64,000 nt of DNA from Umbelopsis ramanniana AG (taxonomy: Eukaryota > Mucoromycota > Umbelopsidomycetes > Umbelopsidales > Umbelopsidaceae). A program made the translations under genes and the position numbers. The stretch lies in contig NW_026252105.1 of NCBI RefSeq assembly GCF_025399195.1, positions 1-64,000 of the forward strand. Reading direction: 5' to 3'. Every line of letters begins with the position of its first letter. Within the stretch, counting starts at the first letter, position 1. The notes under the pieces are model-generated. The model was not told the origin of the DNA. It was given only the letters and a program-made list of their open reading frames with translations, and searched no databases. Shown here piece after piece: positions 35,581 through 47,775 of the stretch.

Positions 35581-38033
35581 CTTGTGTAGGAGGAATGCGT
35601 GGAAAATAGTGACCACCCTTCTGGTGAGCAAAGTATTTTGGCACGTGACTTGCGCCTAGCCATGAAATGGGATCTTTCTGATTATGCCTTTTTGCCTTGG
35701 TCTAGACAACTAAGACCACCGCTGTTCTCGCACTTGGATAACATATGATTGAATTATATCCCACAATAGATTTGTGCAAACAAGGAGATCGCCATGCGCC
35801 TTTCTAAACCCTCAGCTGATGGATGGTAAACATGACATATTCATTATCGTCAGCGATCTCCTGCACAAATGCTATCTTTTCCCACCCCAACTTATTGTTG
35901 TACCAGCCACCTCTCCACAAATAAACTATCAAACCAGCTGGGCAATGCCTGTTCCCACCCGCCCACGCGCACTCTGCCGTACAACCGCAAAGTACTTTGA
36001 CCGGTAATTTCCGTGTACTGGGGGGTCAAGGCACAACCGGCTGTCGTACATAACGGTGCAATTAAATGTGTGAGTTTTACTTAATTAACAGCAGCAGTAC
36101 ACAGGTAATTTTCATCTTGCCTATTTTCCTTGAGTTGAACGTACACTTTGGTCTTGTCTTAATCTTTCACTATTTGCAAGACCGAACGATGGATGACATC
36201 TTTCACTACCTTGATTTTGGCATCAGTGACTACAACGCCAACCTTGTCATAGCTTCTTCCTTCGCACGGATACTTCTTATTGACTCGGTTCACTCCGCAG
36301 TTGTCTCACGGGTATTAGTGGCCACACGTGTACGTAGGAACTTTTTTTTCGTAGCGCTAGAGATGTTGGAAAAGAAGCTCGCCAGATCACGAGCGAGTGT
36401 GACATGATAATCCCCTTATAGTAAAAGATAAGGAGCGGAGTGGCGACTTGTCCCTGAACGCCACGCACGTTGTATAGATGTTGAAGCCAAAAGTCACCGT
36501 GGCATAATTTTTCTCCGCTTATTTGTTATATCGTCAGCCAGCGTGTGAACTAAATGAACCGGGGATGAAAAGAAGTCATTTTCCCGATAACACCGACGAA
36601 CATGACTGAGTCTAATATAAGATAAACCAATCCTATCACTACATCCTGCTTTATGGTTGACTGCGTTGAAAATGCTGCGTAAGGCAAGTTCTGAAGCACA
36701 CAAGGGGGGGCCAAATGGGTTACAAAGGCCATAAATAGCAATAGATAAGAAAGACCCATTTGCCACTCACATGGCTTTTCGTTCTTCCCACAGTCGGTAA
36801 GATAAGACCGGCGAACGACTTATTAGGTAATAGTGGAGTGAGCGTTAAACCCTTGAAACTGTAGAATGGGGGGTATACGTGCAGATAGGTGGGGAAGAGT
36901 GTGGAGAAGGAGGCTAGTGTAGGTATACGTGCATGCATCTCTAGTAGACATGCCATGTAAAGTGAGCCGATACTTACAGAATTTAGTTTTTCATTGTGTT
37001 GTTTAAATTGCCAATACGGTGTATTCAAGTATTTTTCCAGCTGGCGGTGCTACCCCCCCCCTCAAAACGCCGTGTGAAATCAAAACTTTATTTGCGATCA
37101 ATAAAAGATAAGTCCGTGCGGAGCCCCATATCATAGATGAAAGCCTGGATATAGAGAGCTAAAGTGTTAAGCTAATATGATCAAGCAGGTAAAGCAAATA
37201 AGAGGGTGCATAGGTGGACTGTAGCGTACCACTTTTTTCATTTTCCTATTTAAACAGGCACAATCGACTTTGAAGGCTGAAGTCGAGTCATAGTCGATCC
37301 AGGGCGGTGATTGGCTGAAGCATTCAATCCTGGGTCTATGATTTGATGATGGAGATTCAAAGCCAGATCTCAAATATACCATTCATAGCAGGGTATAAAC
37401 GGGATTAGAAGGTATATTTCCCACAATCTTCTTATCTTGCCATCAGCGGTTTCTAAGCGTTATACACTTTTCCATGAAGCAAAGCACACTGAAATTGCCT
37501 AAAGTCTTTAACACCTAGGCTACCATGGTTATGCTCAACAGCACAACTGGCCTGAAGTTTTAGCACTGGCAAACACGGGATCTACAGCGGTCTTAGGGCA
37601 TACTGATATCCGATTGGCCCGATAAGCGACTCTGCTACACCAATCGTGCGAATTTTTTTTGGTTCGGCAGTTTTCGAACCTTCTGACATTTTCATTCCTA
37701 GATATATCGATAGCGGTTTTTTATGCTGCGATGTGATTCTCCACTGTTGTAAAGGGAACGTGGTTGATTATATGCGTCTGCCGTTGAGTGAAGGAAGCAT
37801 GACCGTATTCATGCTGTGGGAAAGTAATGTTGGCCAAAGTAGCATTATCTGCACGTGATGATAGATTGGATCAGGTAAAAGCAAATAATTTTTTGGGAGT
37901 CAATCTTATCTATTTTCATATTCAGTCAGGTTGTAACGCTTATCAGCTCAGCTATAAAAATCCTTCACTCCAACTTCTTTTTTAACAATTCCCGTTTACT
38001 TGCCTTCTTTCTACTTTTAAACTTAAAGAGTGC
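35581..38033. other. Gene-free region upstream of the CSL gene
   Basis: About 2.45 kb holding no gene I can support. The open frames (for example 36494-36766, 37167-37382) are short and featureless. A TATAAAAA lies at 37953-37960, about 75 bases before the CSL start. C-rich runs occur near 37050. The long region may carry distal regulatory sites of the CSL gene. Confidence 0.45.
37953..37960 (+). promoter_or_regulatory. TATA-like box of the CSL gene
   Basis: TATAAAAA lies 74 bases before the ATG at 38034, followed by a pyrimidine-rich leader, as in many fungal promoters. Confidence 0.45.
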
Positions 38034-39938
38034 ATGTCTTCGTCGCACGTCATTTCCGATCAGGTTTTTGGTTCTAGTCGACGCGTTCGTTTCATTGGCA
38101 TGTCGCCTATGGATAGTTTATTATCAGCCATTGATAAAGCCCATCATAATCATCATCAACAACCACCACCGACTCCTCCCATGTTGCCATCTCTATCGTC
38201 GTATTTGTCGTCCAACAACAACTCTGACCGACCACAACAAAAATCTCCTACCATGTCAATACAGTCTATCTTAGACTCTCCTCAACAGCAAGAAGCAGCT
38301 GCCGCCGCCGCTGGTTTGACAAAGACCGAGGCCAATGTCGCCTCTTTGCTCGCCAACCACCCCAATAACTATTTGCCTCCTTCTCCCCACATGGAAACAG
38401 TGGGTATGAAGCGACGACAATGGTCCGATGCGCCTTTTGAATCACAAGATGACCGAGCTGCCAAAATCCGACGTTGTATTCGTGAACAAATTGCTGGTCA
38501 ACATGCAAAGTATCCTATCTGTGATGCGCCTCCTTCTCCTCCTCATACCGCCAGTGTTTCCAATAACCGCATGACCACTATTACTTGTTTGCATGCTGCG
38601 GTTGCTCAAAAATCCTATGGCAGCGAGAAGCGCTTCTTGTGTCCTCCTCCTGTGGTGTCTATCCAATCACCCGCCAACGCACAGACCGACAAGACCATGG
38701 AACGTCCCTCCGTAGCCATGTCTGTCATTTGCTCAGAAATTGGTCCAGATCGTACGGTCGGCCAAAGAGCCATTTTGGATGAAACCATGACTGGTAGCTT
38801 CAAGTATCTTCATGTTACTGGAACAGCCAAAGCCAAACAGTTTCAACTCCGCGTCAATGTCAGCCATGCTCGCCACGCAAATGAGCCCTATGCCACCTTT
38901 GATACCAACCCTATCAACATCATCTCTAAGCCGTCAAAGAAAACTGCCAAGGCTCGCAATGTATCCAGCTGCATTCTTTCCAACTCTCCTGTATCTCTTT
39001 TCAACCGCATCAATTCTCAAACCGTTCGCACCAAATACATGACGGTTGAACGATCTCAATTATGCGCTAAGAATTCCACTTGGTCTGCCTTTTCCATCAC
39101 TGTGGTTCGCTTGGCAGGTGCCAGCAACGGCCGTATGCCTTCCAATGTCCCTGTTTCTTACGGCGCAGAAATCATTCTCACCGATTTGGAAACGGGTGTG
39201 TCCTCAGAGCCTTTGATCATTCGCAAGGTTGAGAAGGGTCGCATTGCTCAGCAAGCCGGTGGCCCAGTTAGCCAAATGCAAAAGGTCGCTCTTCAACGTG
39301 TATCCTCCATCAACAGTGGCACACCATCCTATTTGTCTGCTGCTGGTGCTTTCACTGATGCTGTCGTTGATCAATCCACCAATAATGCCAACGCATTTTT
39401 GGGATACGAGAACTCTCGTGTTATTGTCAATGAAGCCACCGCATCAGAAGGCTCTGCTGCTGTTACTGTCGAAGAAGTCGATGACTATCTTTGCTGGACT
39501 ATTGTTGGCATTGCCAAATTCCAGTACTCTTACTTTGAAAGCCTTGCTCCCAAGCAAGACGAGCCACAATGCAAAATCACCCCATTCCCAACCTTGACTA
39601 CCGCAGTCTATAAGCCAGGGTCGCACTCATTGGATCTCTGGACGAAAGATGTCGCTGAAGGAACAGAAATTTGGCTTGGTCCTCATGGCCCTCTCCATGC
39701 TCGCCGACTACAAAGTGCAGGTGTACAAGAACAATACACTGTAGAATTACCCTCCACTCAAGATGTCATTGTCACAAACCATGACCTTCTCACCCCTGAT
39801 ACTCACGGTAGCCGAAGCCTTGAACTTCCCATTCTCTTTGTTCGTGCTGATGGCGTTGTCTATCATTCGGGTCGAGCCGTTCGTTGTCGAGTTGAAGAAA
39901 ATGGAGATGCTGGTCGATGGTGCTTGACCGAAGCATAA
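38034..39938 (+). CDS. CSL (CBF1/RBP-J/Su(H)/Lag-1) transcription factor
   Basis: A single-exon protein of 634 residues. A Gln/His/Pro/Ser-rich N-terminus of about 180 residues precedes the CSL core. The core begins TCLHAAVAQKSYGSEKRFLCPPPVV, the conserved DNA-contacting Rel-homology N-terminal segment. It continues through the beta-trefoil (SKPSKK, SPVSLFNRINSQTVRTKYM and ICKVEKGR-like) to a C-terminal immunoglobulin-like domain. CSL proteins bind GTGGGAA-type sites; in animals they are the Notch effector, while fungal CSLs act without Notch in cell adhesion and morphology. The extended QTVRTKYM motif and the separated trefoil loops are usual for fungal class F1 or F2. No introns, unlike its neighbours. 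The protein should be nuclear. Confidence 0.94.
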   Translation: MSSSHVISDQVFGSSRRVRFIGMSPMDSLLSAIDKAHHNHHQQPPPTPPMLPSLSSYLSSNNNSDRPQQKSPTMSIQSILDSPQQQEAAAAAAGLTKTEANVASLLANHPNNYLPPSPHMETVGMKRRQWSDAPFESQDDRAAKIRRCIREQIAGQHAKYPICDAPPSPPHTASVSNNRMTTITCLHAAVAQKSYGSEKRFLCPPPVVSIQSPANAQTDKTMERPSVAMSVICSEIGPDRTVGQRAILDETMTGSFKYLHVTGTAKAKQFQLRVNVSHARHANEPYATFDTNPINIISKPSKKTAKARNVSSCILSNSPVSLFNRINSQTVRTKYMTVERSQLCAKNSTWSAFSITVVRLAGASNGRMPSNVPVSYGAEIILTDLETGVSSEPLIIRKVEKGRIAQQAGGPVSQMQKVALQRVSSINSGTPSYLSAAGAFTDAVVDQSTNNANAFLGYENSRVIVNEATASEGSAAVTVEEVDDYLCWTIVGIAKFQYSYFESLAPKQDEPQCKITPFPTLTTAVYKPGSHSLDLWTKDVAEGTEIWLGPHGPLHARRLQSAGVQEQYTVELPSTQDVIVTNHDLLTPDTHGSRSLELPILFVRADGVVYHSGRAVRCRVEENGDAGRWCLTEA

Positions 39939-40679
39939 AGCCAATGCTATATATTTTTGTTTTCCCTTTCACTGCATATCATATTTTACGTTTGTATATT
40001 TCCCACCCCTTGATCTCCATCCTTCATATCAACCACCTCTCCACACTTTTTACTCCTTTTACCCCCCAAAAAATTCACTGTGTTAATCCTAGTCTGGTTA
40101 CTTGCTTTTAGACAAAAAAATTTTATATTCCACTTTGTAAATATCCCCTCCCCGTATTACAATTTTTTGTTTGCATTATGCCAAAAATTATATAAAATCC
40201 AAAAAATCCTAAATTTTCAAAGATATGCGTCATATTGAACCGAGAAAAAACCCCGTTCACGGTAACATCCGTTCTACAAGATGTCTTGTGCCCACGCTTA
40301 ATCATCCCGTCCTTACCGTGTGAATAGTTACAGTTCATTGAATGACGTGCAAACGCAAAGAGTGCACTGTCCGCAAATGGGATGCTATACCTGGCCGTCG
40401 GTAATTTCATGTGGTGGGAAAGTAGAGATAGGCTTAAAACAGAAGGAAGACGGTATGATGAAATTGTTCAGTAGCCAGCATGAATGATGAAGTCGCTGCA
40501 AATTGAGCTTGTCGGCCCTCTTCTAGCCATTAAGCATTTGTCACAAAATTGGACCAATTGGTTCTCAGCCAGTGGAGCTTTTCAGTTTTGTCGCCCGCCT
40601 GAAAACATTTTGCCCCACACAGTCGCAAGTTGGCCCGACATAGTTATATCCCAGAATACCCATTCCATCTCCCGTCAGC
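39939..40679. other. Spacer between the CSL and acyltransferase genes
   Basis: About 740 bases with an AT-rich CSL 3' region and the promoter of the acyltransferase. No coding potential supported; the 95-codon frame at 40123-40410 is featureless. Confidence 0.4.
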
Positions 40680-43600
40680 ATGGCTAATGTCCTGACAGAG
40701 GACAGACTTAAACGTCTACTGGAGCAATACCGCGAGATATGTTTGATGCAGAACCCACAAGATGACTCACCCGACTTGAATCTCGTTACTCACAATGCAG
40801 GTGGAGGTGCCAACCATGAAGGTAGCGACGATGACGACGACAGTCAGCAAAAAGCAGAAGAGTATACCTTGGATGAATGGACAACTGGTGTACGAGAGCA
40901 TCGAAATATTGTGTAAGTTGGAGAATTATGCCGAATAATTTATGGATGCGAGCGAGCGAGCGAACGTTAGATATCTAATGTACACCGACAACTTTAATTA
41001 GTGCCAAAGAACCTCGAAGAATTCGTGAAGATCCCGTGGCGTTTTTGCTCAACGTTGGGTTGTTCTACAATGGAACGGTAAGGCTTTGAACAATGAATTC
41101 CAAAAAAAAATTCCTTGCTTGATGGACGACTGATTTGTGTGATCTTGTTTGAACAGGGATGGCGTGGTTACAGACACTATATTGGGTCTAAATTTTATTA
41201 CAAGGGCTTTTCCAATGAGATGAAGGACAAAGTCTTGAATAGTAGAGAAGGTAGGTGGTGGAGCTGCTCACTACGACGTGTCACTATCCACTCGTTCACG
41301 CAATACTGATACCACATCCTACCCAGTTCAAAATGTCATCGATCTTCTGGCGGAGAGACAAGCTCATTTCCTGGGCGATTCACAAAAATCAGGATCTCCA
41401 GTTCCAGAAAAGAAAAGAATCGCTGAGCTCCAACGAAAGCGAAAGCAGTTTAAAAAGGAATTAGAAGCCGTCGCCAAGGTGATCGCCGATAAATGCTTTT
41501 CTAACATGGACGACGTTCGGTTATTGCGATTTTTCGCATTCACTATCAACAACATCTTGGTTCGCTTATATCACCAAGGCATACATATCAAGGAGAGTGA
41601 ATGGATGGAGGTAAAGTTCAGCCATCGCTTTTCTCAAAAAGTAGCATCATGCTGACATGATCAACCTCAATAGCTTCGTAGAGTAGCTCAGATTGCGGAA
41701 CAAAAAAAGCAATCTTTGATTCTATTACCATCTCACAAGTCTCACGTCGATTACCTCGTAGTCAGCTATGTCATGTTCCGCCTTGGGTTGCAAATCCCTC
41801 ATATTGTTGCAGGCGATAACCTAGATATGCCCGTCATTGGGACCTTGCTGCGTGGTTCCGGTGCCTTCTTCATTCGACGAGAATGGGGTGACGATCTATT
41901 GTACAAAGCTATTGTTGAGGAATACATAGCGAAGTTGATGTCGGGTGGCTACAACATTGAATGTTTTGTAGAAGGTACTCGTTCCCGTCTCGGAAAGCTG
42001 TTGACCCCTAAGTTTGGTATTCTCAAGATCATTCTCGATACCATCCTCGCTGGCAAGGCTACAGACTGCATGCTTGTCCCCATTTCCATTGGTTACGACA
42101 AGATCATTGAAACATCCAACTACGCTAATGAGCTGCTTGGAACTCCAAAGCAGAAGGAGAGTTTGTGGGGTGTCTTTTCAAGTTCCAGGCTCTTGCAACT
42201 CAAGTGGGGACGGGTAGATGTTCGTGTATCCAAGCCATTTTCGTTGAAAAATTGGATCAATAAGCAAATGGCCATTCGTACAAACTTTGATGTCAGCTTG
42301 GCATCAAATAAGGTCGTTTTACTCAAATCTCTTGGATACAAGTATGTTTCTATTTGGTGTGACATGGATGGGTTGGATTAGGTTTGGACATTAGACTAAT
42401 TTATTTCATTGTTGTTTGCCTTTTCTTATTTAGAGTTCTTGCTGATATTGTAAGTAGCAGCAAACCTCCAAATCCGCTTGTAACGACCAGTGTCCTTTTT
42501 TTCATTCACTAATTTACTTAAATCTCAGAATGCCATCTCGGTTGTCATGCCCTCTGCCTTGGTTGGTACAATTATCTTGACGCTTAGAGGACGTGGTGTA
42601 GGACGAAACGAACTCATTCGCCGTATTGAATGGCTTCGACGTATCATCATCAACAAGGGTGGCAACGTTGCAGAGTTCGGCAATATTCCAACTGGTGTGA
42701 TTGTTGATCGGTAAGTTCACAATGAAGAAGGAAAAAAAAAACTCCTGCTTAGGCGGCATACTTAATAATAGATAACAACTACGTAGTGCCACTACCATTC
42801 TCAAGGACCTCATTGGCGAACGGACTGGAAAGGAAGTCATTGAGCCGACATTCTATGGCATCAAGCGATTTGAGTTGTCATACTACCGCAACCAAGTCAT
42901 CCATCTTTTCGTTGAAGAATGTAGGTTGCACCTAGTGATGTTTATCTTTGTATCAATCCCCTCTTACTGATTTCTCTCGCTCTGTCCAGCCATTGTCTGC
43001 GTTTCACTTTACACGGTCATTAAACGTGGTGGAGCTAAATTGCAACAGCGTATGCAAATTGATCAACTGCTTGATGAGGTCAGCTTTGTGTCCAGTCTCC
43101 TTAAATTGGACATGATCTTTAAACAAGGAGGTGTTGAATCTAATACCCTACGAACGATTCGATGGCTGGTTGAAAATGATGTATTGGAAGTGACCGATGA
43201 TGGATGGGTTGGTCTAACGGATGCTGAAAGAGCTTGTGGACGCGAGAACTATGGTAAGTTCATGCCGAAATTTACTTCGTCTGAATGAATGCTGTCTCAC
43301 CCTATGTCTACAGATTTCTTATGCTTCCTCATTTGGCCATTTGTTGAAAGCTACTGGCTTGCGGCGGTTGCTTTGCTATCGCTGACACCCGCCAAGCCAG
43401 ATGCAGAAGTCCCGCAATGGATAGACGAGAAGACATTTTCAAATCGAACCCAGGCTTTGGGTAAAACACTTTATTACCAAGGCGATTTGGTAAGTTTGTT
43501 TGTTTCTCCTGGACTCATTGTGAATTAGCGTAACAGCCACTCAATTGGATCATTCGTTTGCACAGAGCTACCTGGAAGCTGTCAATAAGGAAACCATGAA

Positions 43601-43990
43601 GAATGCATTCTCTCGTTATATAGAGCAGGGTATTCTGTTGAACCGCAAGTTCAAGACCGGCAAGGTGACAAGCGAGGTTGCATTGAATCCAGAATGTATC
43701 CCCAAGCGTGGAAGCGATGGCACCATCTTGCCGGAAGGGCAAGCGTGGGATCTGGTTGAACGGATCGGCAAGTGCAGACGAGAAGGCAAAAACCGTAGAG
43801 ATAATGCCACAGGTAGGTACACAGACACTGCCAATGTATCGTTCTGCTCAAGAAGTCTTACCCGAAAATTTCAGTGAGTGCACGCACTCTTAGGTTGGCT
43901 GACATGGTTGGTCAAGATAATTTGCCCAGCATTCAGGAGCAGAAAAAAAGAGCCAAGGCAGAGGCAGCCTCTGTTGGCGCTCGATTGTAG
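40680..43990 (+). CDS. Glycerol-3-phosphate/dihydroxyacetone-phosphate acyltransferase (PlsB/GPAT-like)
   Basis: Thirteen exons (40680-40912, 41002-41077, 41157-41250, 41327-41610, 41674-42341, 42434-42449, 42529-42710, 42787-42920, 42990-43253, 43314-43489, 43566-43812, 43875-43990) summing to an in-frame 829 residues; counted with a 16-nt micro-exon. Acyltransferase blocks: motif I SHKSHVDYL (H-x4-D), II GAFFIRREW, III FVEGTRSRLGK, IV LVPISIGYDKI. The C-terminal half resembles GNPAT/GPAM-type enzymes, which acylate glycerol phosphate or DHAP at sn-1, the first step in glycerolipid or ether-lipid synthesis. An acidic DDDDD stretch lies in the first 70 residues. It lacks the integral helices of yeast Gat1/Sct1, so a peroxisomal or mitochondrial association is inference. 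The C-terminus ends ARL, not a clear PTS1. Confidence 0.9.
42434..42449 (+). other. 16-nt micro-exon of the acyltransferase gene
   Basis: Between acceptor TATTTAG (ends 42433) and donor GTAAG (starts 42450) lie only 16 coding bases. They are needed to keep the frame: exons before total 1355 bases (phase 2) and the next exon starts in phase 0. They encode part of KVLADI. Confidence 0.7.
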
Positions 43991-44738
43991 ACTATTTACC
44001 TCGTATCTATCTTCTAATACCTGTCAAGCGGTCAATCTATACCGTATTAAAAAAAAACGTTATTTTACTTTTATCATATTCATTTCCCTCATATCATTGT
44101 TTTTATTTTATCCCTCAGTATAATGAACATGATGATTTCTCGTTGCACGCCAATATTGAAATATGGCCCGTGCGGAACTTTGCGGGGGTTTGGGGAGTTT
44201 GGATTGGTATATGCGTCCTAATTTCAACCAAGACGTTTGGGCTTGCAAATAGCGTAAGATAGGGGACTGAGGTAGCTAATCCATAAAGAATAGCTCTTAC
44301 CTATGCCATGTAAGGGTTCCAACGTCATTGAAGGCAATAGAAATAAAGCAATGAAGAAAAGTCGATGGAGCAAATGGGTTGTAACGTCATTTCATCCTAA
44401 GCAATAGACGCAATTCGAATTCAGTTTTATAACATATGCTCCCGAAAAGTCAATTTTATCGTCAACAAATTGACTCGTTGATATCTACAGTAATGAATTG
44501 TGTTGCTTGAAATGAAATTAAAAAACGCTGTTTCCCTGACTGCTAATAATATTATTACGTCGAGTCGATATTGGCGAATACGGGGTATCTGCGTCAATAT
44601 ATAAATGATCAACTGCTGTATTGGTGGGTGTAACCCTTTCGATTTTGCTATTGTTTTTATTGCTTCAACTCTGCCGAGCATCTTCACTTTTTAAAACATT
44701 ACGCAACTTCAACTCTTTTCTCAAAACTTCGTCCCATC
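43991..44738. other. Spacer upstream of the chitin deacetylase
   Basis: About 750 bases with no supported gene. A TATATAAA box lies at 44598-44605, about 134 bases before the deacetylase ATG, with a CAAT-like and pyrimidine-rich leader after it. Confidence 0.45.
44598..44605 (+). promoter_or_regulatory. TATA-like box of the chitin deacetylase gene
   Basis: TATATAAA 134 bases upstream of the ATG at 44739. Motif-only evidence. Confidence 0.4.
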
Positions 44739-46164
44739 ATGATCTATAAGTTAGCCATCATCAGCGCATGGATGTCGATCGTTTTGGCGCAAGCAAATGA
44801 TGGTGTCTTGCCACAGAGCTCACCAGCATTTTTATCCGACGTTCCCAAGCCTACAGGTGTAGTTGACGCTGTACCTACTAAGCCATATCCAACCGGTAGC
44901 TTGGACATGCATTGGAAATTGGATCTTTCCAAGTACCCTGCAGTGAAGCAAGTGCCACCCACCGACTCCCCCGAAGTCAAAAATGCCATTGCTGCTATTG
45001 ACTGGACCAAAGTTCCAAAAGCACCTATTCGCAAGAAGCTACCCAACGGCAGTCTCGATGTATCCAACTATAACATAGATCAGGATCCCGACTGTTGGTG
45101 GTCCGCTAGTATTTGTAAAACTCCAAAGGCGACGTACCTTCCTTCCGATTATTACATGTGTCCCACCGTTGGTGACTGGGGTCTCAACTACGACGATGGC
45201 CCATTGAATCCGGTCAACTTTGACCATCCCGACAGTTGGGCTGAACCTGCCCTTTACGATTTCTTGACGGACCAAAATCACACTGCCACATTATTTTGTA
45301 AGCTCACTCCTAAAAAAGTATCACCCAGTTTAGATATGTTTTTGTTGACTTTTTCTCTCACTTTAATATTTAGATATTGGCTCGTATGTGGTTAGTTTCC
45401 CCAGCGCAGCTCAGAGAGCACTAAATTCTGGAAACGTCCTCTGCAGCCACACCTGGAGTCACAAGCAGATGACTTCCCTCACAAACGAACAGTTAGTCGC
45501 TGAATTCTACTGGTCACTTCGTGCTATCAAAGAAGCTACAGGTGTTACTACCAAGTGCTGGCGTCCTGTAAGTTTGTCCTAGGACGGAACCCAATATGGC
45601 AGTGCTGTAGATTTAAGAGTACTAACCTAATTTTATCTTCAGCCGTTTGGAGACGTTGACGATCGTGTCCGCGCTATCGCACATCAAATGGGTATGCGAA
45701 CCTTTTTGTGGGAACAAGATTCGTTTGATTGGCAAATAGGATCTAGCCATCCTTCATCAGAAGTTGATGGATATTTCGAAAAATGGCTTGCTGATCGCAA
45801 CACCTCTGCCGATTCGACAAATGGCCATATCACTCTTCAGCATGAGCTCAATGCCGACACCATCAAAACCGCCATGAAGTGGCTACCTCAGGTGTCCAAA
45901 AAGTTCAACGTCATGCCTATTCATCAATGTCTCGATGATACGTCGCCTTACTGGGAATCAAACTTTGTGTATCCCAAGCGAGACGGAAGTGTGCCAGAAA
46001 CCAAGCAGCAAGTCGATAGCAGTAAGCCATCAGCAGCATCCCGTGAAAGCGCCTCGGGTAGCGCTTCTACCCAACAGGCTTCTTCTTCATCATCATCTAT
46101 GCATGCTACTTTATTGCCTTTCGTTGCCGCCACTGCCATGTTTATATATAGCACCTACTTTTAA
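44739..46164 (+). CDS. GPI-anchored chitin deacetylase (carbohydrate esterase family 4)
   Basis: Three exons (44739-45297, 45374-45567, 45643-46164) give 424 residues. A signal peptide (MIYKLAIISAWMSIVLAQ) is followed by a 130-residue N-terminal segment and the NodB domain. The five CE4 motifs are visible: NYDDGP (motif 1, usually TFDDGP), HTWSHKQM (H-T-x2-H metal site), RPPFGDVDDR, DSFDWQ and ITLQHE. The C-terminus is Ser-rich and ends in a hydrophobic tail (LLPFVAATAMFIYSTYF), the GPI signal, so it is anchored at the cell surface. It deacetylates nascent chitin to chitosan, a major Mucoromycota wall polymer. The conserved motifs suggest an active enzyme. Confidence 0.93.
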
Positions 46165-47464
46165 ACATAATTTTGTTTATATAGAATCTTTGCTTTAGAG
46201 CAACAGTTATGTACATTGGAGGAATCCGAATCAATTTTTTTTTTTTGATAAATTCATTTCTTTGATCATAGTAGTGTTTTTAAGATGAGATCAAATGTAT
46301 TGGAGTGCGACATGCTCTATGCGTGTGTTAGATGGATGTCAGTCCTAAACAAAATGCTGCTAAATTATATTCTACGACCTTCCTTGAGCATAGTTGGCAG
46401 CGATAATCGCAAAGCTATTGTCTGGTATGTCTTGCAGTTGTTGAGGCATTGCAAAGCAGCACACTGCGCAATGAATGATAAATTATAAGCAATGATCATA
46501 GTGCATTCGAAATGTTCAGTTGTCGCCTCTCTTGTTATAATTAAACAAACATAACCCGAACTTGTTGTATGGCTAATATCAACGCCGATCTTTTCTCACT
46601 TCTGAAACCTACTGGGTTTTGACTGTTGTATATTACACATTCTTCTATTGATTCTGTTCTGATAGTTAGATGAGAAAATTTAATTTAATAGATTGAAGGA
46701 ACAAGGTTACCCAACGTCGCGATTTCAGAACCCCATCGTTTTCTTAGTATGCTTGGCTGGTCCGGCTAACGAGGATTCTGAGAAGTCATTTTGTTCAATT
46801 CATCATCAATAGGAGTATTATTGTTTCGCGTCAATTACTCTGAGACACACGTGTAAGAAACTGTGATACCATTCATCTATCTTTGCCTGAGAAAACGAAT
46901 GAGACCATGACAAGGACAGACACCATTTAGCAAAGATTTCTTTGTAAGGACAAAGGTACAGCAACCAATGTTTCGTACAGCACTTCCCCTCCTTGAGTCC
47001 TGGTAACCTTTCCATTATTAAAACGTTCAAAAGACATTGATGAATGCATCTGGATATATCTCTCTCGAGAAAATGGGCAAGAGAAAATATATTCCAATTT
47101 GACTTGCCCAATCCTGCTTCCACAGGTGTCTACAACAGGCTTCGTGACAATTTTTGTCTTGGTAAAAATATGAAGATCTCCAAAATGTAGATTTGAAATG
47201 CAGTACCCCACTGTAAAGTTCATGGAGATGAATGTTTATGCGTTGAATCCAGAAGTTGCTCATCTGGCAGTCTTTCGTTATGTGGTATTTCATGTTCCTG
47301 ACATTTTTGACAGATCCAACTCTTAGGGCCCTATCAGAATCATGCCCTGTCAGGATATGCGATTGCTACCGATGGCTTCTGCCACAATATTTGATTGATC
47401 CCTCAAAATCATAGACACCGCAGTAATGTGTTTTTTATTATTATTAAGATTATAGAAGGGTTTC

Positions 47465-47480
47465 GACCTTGCCAAAGGTC
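47465..47480. repeat. Short perfect hairpin in the repeat-like region
   Basis: GACCTT and AAGGTC pair around a 4-base loop GCCA. It sits at the left part of the 47.4-48.4 kb noncoding stretch. Function unknown; could be part of a transposon terminus. Confidence 0.4.
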
Positions 47481-47711
47481 TCATCAGATGGCTTTAGGCT
47501 ACCATTACCCCTGCAGACCGGCTGTCATTGTAGAAGGTTGCAGAGCAACACAACTACATGACCAGAGCTCCTAAGTAGCTTGCCAAGCACACTATCTTTG
47601 GAGAACTGACTCTTCGATCTAGGAGCCCTTCTCAAAGCTGGCAAGGCTCTTCATAGAAGGATCCCGGAGGTTTAGATCGTGAGCAGCCGGATGTTTGAGA
47701 GCTCTGTTAAA

Positions 47712-47775
47712 AATTTCTAAGCTATTTGCTAAACTACTTTCTAAACTACTAATCTCTAAACTACATTTCTAATCT
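47712..47775. repeat. Degenerate tandem repeat of CTAAACTACTTT type
   Basis: Several imperfect copies of a roughly 10-13 base unit (TTTCTAAACTAC and close variants) follow one another, ending before TTTCTTGATATCC. It is a small minisatellite inside the noncoding region and looks like a hallmark of a dispersed element. Confidence 0.5.

Noticed and set aside
37661-37682. Possible tRNA box B (GGTTCGGCAGTTTTCGAACC)
   Set aside because: It is a short inverted repeat; no box A or cloverleaf can be built around it.
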